The position numbers and the translations under genes are program-made. The notes beneath the pieces were generated by a model, which saw only the letters and a program-made list of their open reading frames with translations, was not told the origin of the DNA and made no database searches. From the IMG/VR virus record IMGVR_UViG_3300035228_001046, positions 1 through 26,922 of that record: a stretch of 26,922 nt of DNA, one strand, 5' to 3'. Positions 25,740 through 26,922 of this stretch are shown piece by piece; within the stretch, counting starts at the first letter, position 1, and every line of letters begins with the position of its first letter. Origin of the DNA: a virus.

Positions 25740-25900
25740 CCAGAAATCCTCATTCGGAGTTTTTAAAATATCATGGATATGCAGATGTATCACAATCTAC
25801 TATTCTTCCTACAGACATAGAAATTCTTAGATCGGAGGTTGCTGAGATAAAAGTGACCATACAATTAGTGTTACAGGAATTAAGGCAACTAAATACCTAA
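25736..25900 (+). CDS. Small coiled-coil protein, 54 aa
   Basis: ATG 25736 overlaps the TGA of the 67-aa gene, and TAA is at 25898-25900. The N-terminus MTRNPHSEFLKYHGYADVSQ is followed by a helix ILRSEVAEIKVTIQLVLQEL with heptad hydrophobics. The helix resembles that of its neighbour, with a shared E-I-K core in the same register. It has no membrane segment or signal. The four-base overlap and paired helices suggest the two products are made together and may form a heteromeric coiled coil. It is below a 60-codon ORF cutoff, so it is easy to miss. Confidence 0.7.
   Translation: MTRNPHSEFLKYHGYADVSQSTILPTDIEILRSEVAEIKVTIQLVLQELRQLNT
25888..25895 (+). promoter_or_regulatory. Weak late-promoter-like box (ACTAAATA)
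   Basis: ACTAAATA has two differences from TATAAATA and lies just before the stop of the 54-aa gene, 28 bases ahead of ATG 25924. Position resembles the stronger boxes at 1284, 1470 and 16597, all at gene ends. The match alone is weak. Confidence 0.25.
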
Positions 25901-25923
25901 TAGGATAATCCGTGATGTAAAGA

Positions 25924-26262
25924 ATGGCAGTTTACATTGCTAATCTCTCAGTCGATACAGGTGTTGATTTTCAACATGGGTTCAGTCTAGGAGACAACGA
26001 TACAGGCACATTTTTGAATTTAACAAACTATACCGCCACATCTCAAATGAGAAAGTGGGCGGGAAGTTCAACTGCCGTTTCGTTTGCGTCAACTATTACC
26101 GATCCAGAAGCAGGTCAGATCCAGATATCTCTGGCATCTACGCTTACAACTGATATTAAACCAGGGCGATATGTATATGATGTGAATCTCGAAGACTCTG
26201 GTGGATTCAAGTACAAGGTCGTTGAAGGAATGGTCCTAGTCAGAGCAGGAGTTACAAAGTAA
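25924..26262 (+). CDS. Small beta-rich virion-type protein, 112 aa
   Basis: The frame runs from ATG 25924 to TAA 26260-26262, after a 23-base gap containing TAAAGA next to the start. The product begins MAVYIANLSVDTGVDFQHGF and contains LTNYTATSQMRKWAGSS, IQISLASTLTTDIKPGRYVY and VVEGMVLVRAGV. This pattern of paired strands, with 'F.L..YTA.a.mRk...s' and 'lkpGRYvYDv', is common in small structural proteins near tail-fibre genes of cyanophages, and loosely resembles the N-terminal beta domain of BppU-type baseplate upper proteins. I infer a tail-fibre-associated or baseplate-periphery structural protein. It overlaps the next gene by one base. Confidence 0.8.
   Translation: MAVYIANLSVDTGVDFQHGFSLGDNDTGTFLNLTNYTATSQMRKWAGSSTAVSFASTITDPEAGQIQISLASTLTTDIKPGRYVYDVNLEDSGGFKYKVVEGMVLVRAGVTK
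26247..26251 (+). promoter_or_regulatory. Shine-Dalgarno site for the 70-aa gene
   Basis: AGGAG lies ten bases before ATG 26262, inside the end of the 112-aa gene. It supports that start. Confidence 0.5.
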
Positions 26263-26474
26263 TGCCCTCATTACGAATTGGCACATCAAATCAAGTAAAA
26301 GTTATTGCTAGCGGATCCCTAGGCGGGGGTTCTGGCGGTCGATTAACTTTGCTCGCAGATGTTGATGCATCTAGCCTGGAAGACGGTAGCATTTTGGTAT
26401 ATGAAGCTGCGTCTAACGCATTTAAAACAACGAAGAATTTCCCCGCTGCCATCATTGACGGAGGCGTCTACTAA
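26262..26474 (+). CDS. Small structural-type protein, 70 aa
   Basis: ATG 26262 shares its A with the upstream TAA. The protein begins MPSLRIGTSNQVKVIASGSL, has a Gly/Ser-rich turn (GGGSGGR), then LTLLADVDASSLEDGSILVY and ends FPAAIIDGGVY. The layout 'RIGxxNQxKVIAS...L.DVD.s.leDG.iLvYd...x.F.tt' and a terminal DGG-aromatic matches short proteins that I recall between baseplate and tail-fibre genes in cyanophages. The 'LsDVDxxxxxDGxxLxYdxxxxxF' part is also a frequent phage fibre motif. The stop shares its last base with the start of the next gene. Confidence 0.8.
   Translation: MPSLRIGTSNQVKVIASGSLGGGSGGRLTLLADVDASSLEDGSILVYEAASNAFKTTKNFPAAIIDGGVY
26460..26464 (+). promoter_or_regulatory. Strong Shine-Dalgarno site for the tail-fibre-like gene
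   Basis: GGAGG lies nine bases before ATG 26474, within the last codons of the 70-aa gene. It is the best ribosome binding site in the window and fixes the start of the last gene. Confidence 0.65.
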
Positions 26475-26922
26475 TGTCCGCAACTATCCTCCTCAAAAGG
26501 ACACTTGGCACTTCGCCTCCTAATATCGCTCCCGTTGGTACTGGCGTATCGTTCGGTGAGTTAATCTATACTTACGATACCAGCGATGTTGGTGCTGGCA
26601 AATCTTACAAAAAATTATATATTGGTAATCCAGCTGGTCCTGGTTCAGCACCCATTCCTATTGGTGGTGAATACTATACCAGTCTTTTTAATGAAAATCC
26701 TTCCGATTACGGAAAACCACAAGCATCTAAAGTATTAATCTTAGATGATCAGGCAAGAGTTGCTTCTTGGACTGTTGTAGATGATTTCTACACTGCTGGT
26801 ATTGGTACAGTTGCTGGCAACTTTAGTGTTGGCGGAAACCTTAATGTAACAGGAGACCTCGTTTATGACGAGGCTAATGCTAGAAACTGGAATGTATCTG
26901 GTATTGCAACTGCTGCTACATT
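26474..26922 (+). CDS. Tail-fibre-like structural protein, N-terminal part (3' partial)
   Basis: The frame is open from ATG 26474 to the window edge (149 full codons). The N-terminus MSATILLKRTLGTSPPNIAP, then VSFGELIYTYDTSDVGAGKS and YKKLYIGNPAG, fits the 'LKR...P....L..GEL......KLYIG' layout found at the start of many phage tail-fibre and tropism-determinant proteins. From about residue 116, short repeating phrases begin (FYTAGIGTVAGNFSVGGNLN, VTGDLVYDEANARNWNVSG, IATAAT), typical of cyanophage fibre-like proteins with many 'SGIATAxxFxVxGxxT' units. Total length cannot be known here. It is preceded by a strong GGAGG site and overlaps the previous gene by one base. A role in host contact is inferred. 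Confidence 0.8.
   Translation, partial: MSATILLKRTLGTSPPNIAPVGTGVSFGELIYTYDTSDVGAGKSYKKLYIGNPAGPGSAPIPIGGEYYTSLFNENPSDYGKPQASKVLILDDQARVASWTVVDDFYTAGIGTVAGNFSVGGNLNVTGDLVYDEANARNWNVSGIATAAT

Noticed and set aside
1-26922. tRNA genes, insertion sequences, attachment sites, toxin-antitoxin or defence genes
   Set aside because: I saw no cloverleaf-like stretch, transposase motif, inverted terminal repeat or defence motif; the space is almost entirely filled by structural genes.

Overview
The window looks like part of the late structural (virion) region of a T4-like myovirus of the marine cyanophage type, infecting Synechococcus or Prochlorococcus. Every gene is on the + strand. Genes are packed with 4-base ATGA/GTGA-type overlaps or very short gaps. 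The DNA is AT-rich. The order gp25 - gp6 - gp7-like - gp8 is the T4 baseplate-wedge order, and T4-type late promoter boxes (TATAAATA) sit at gene ends. The assignment rests on recognised protein motifs and gene order; no database search was possible.

Layout. 1-1468: the 3' end of a glycosyltransferase-like gene, then four small or medium genes (55, 48, 217 and 50 aa) of the kind seen beside baseplate genes in cyanophages, with no known function. 1501-3823: gp25 (132 aa) and gp6 (639 aa), both close to T4 length. 3825-16601: one 4258-codon gene that fills almost half of the window. Its N-terminus resembles the C-terminal part of T4 gp7, and a second gp7-like motif appears about 2150 residues later, so I read it as a gp7 wedge protein enlarged by many inserted beta-rich modules. 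16638-18212: gp8 (524 aa), also enlarged relative to T4. 18217-25539: a 2440-aa DUF4815-like structural protein in the position held by gp9/gp10 in T4. 25536-26922: two tiny coiled-coil proteins, two small virion-type proteins, and the start of a tail-fibre-like gene that runs off the window.

How the genes fit together. In T4, gp7, gp8, gp6, gp53 and gp25 build the baseplate wedge, which carries the fibres and triggers sheath contraction. Here the inner wedge proteins (gp25, gp6) keep T4 size. The outer components (gp7, gp8 and the 2440-aa protein) are greatly expanded and share the same short repeat families: GxGY hairpins, HGxxxGD modules and RG-type modules. The most unusual feature is this shared modular decoration, above all the giant mosaic gp7 with a YHYH-like domain inside it. 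I saw no tRNA, CRISPR array, insertion sequence or defence system. No stretch over 300 bases lacks a gene.
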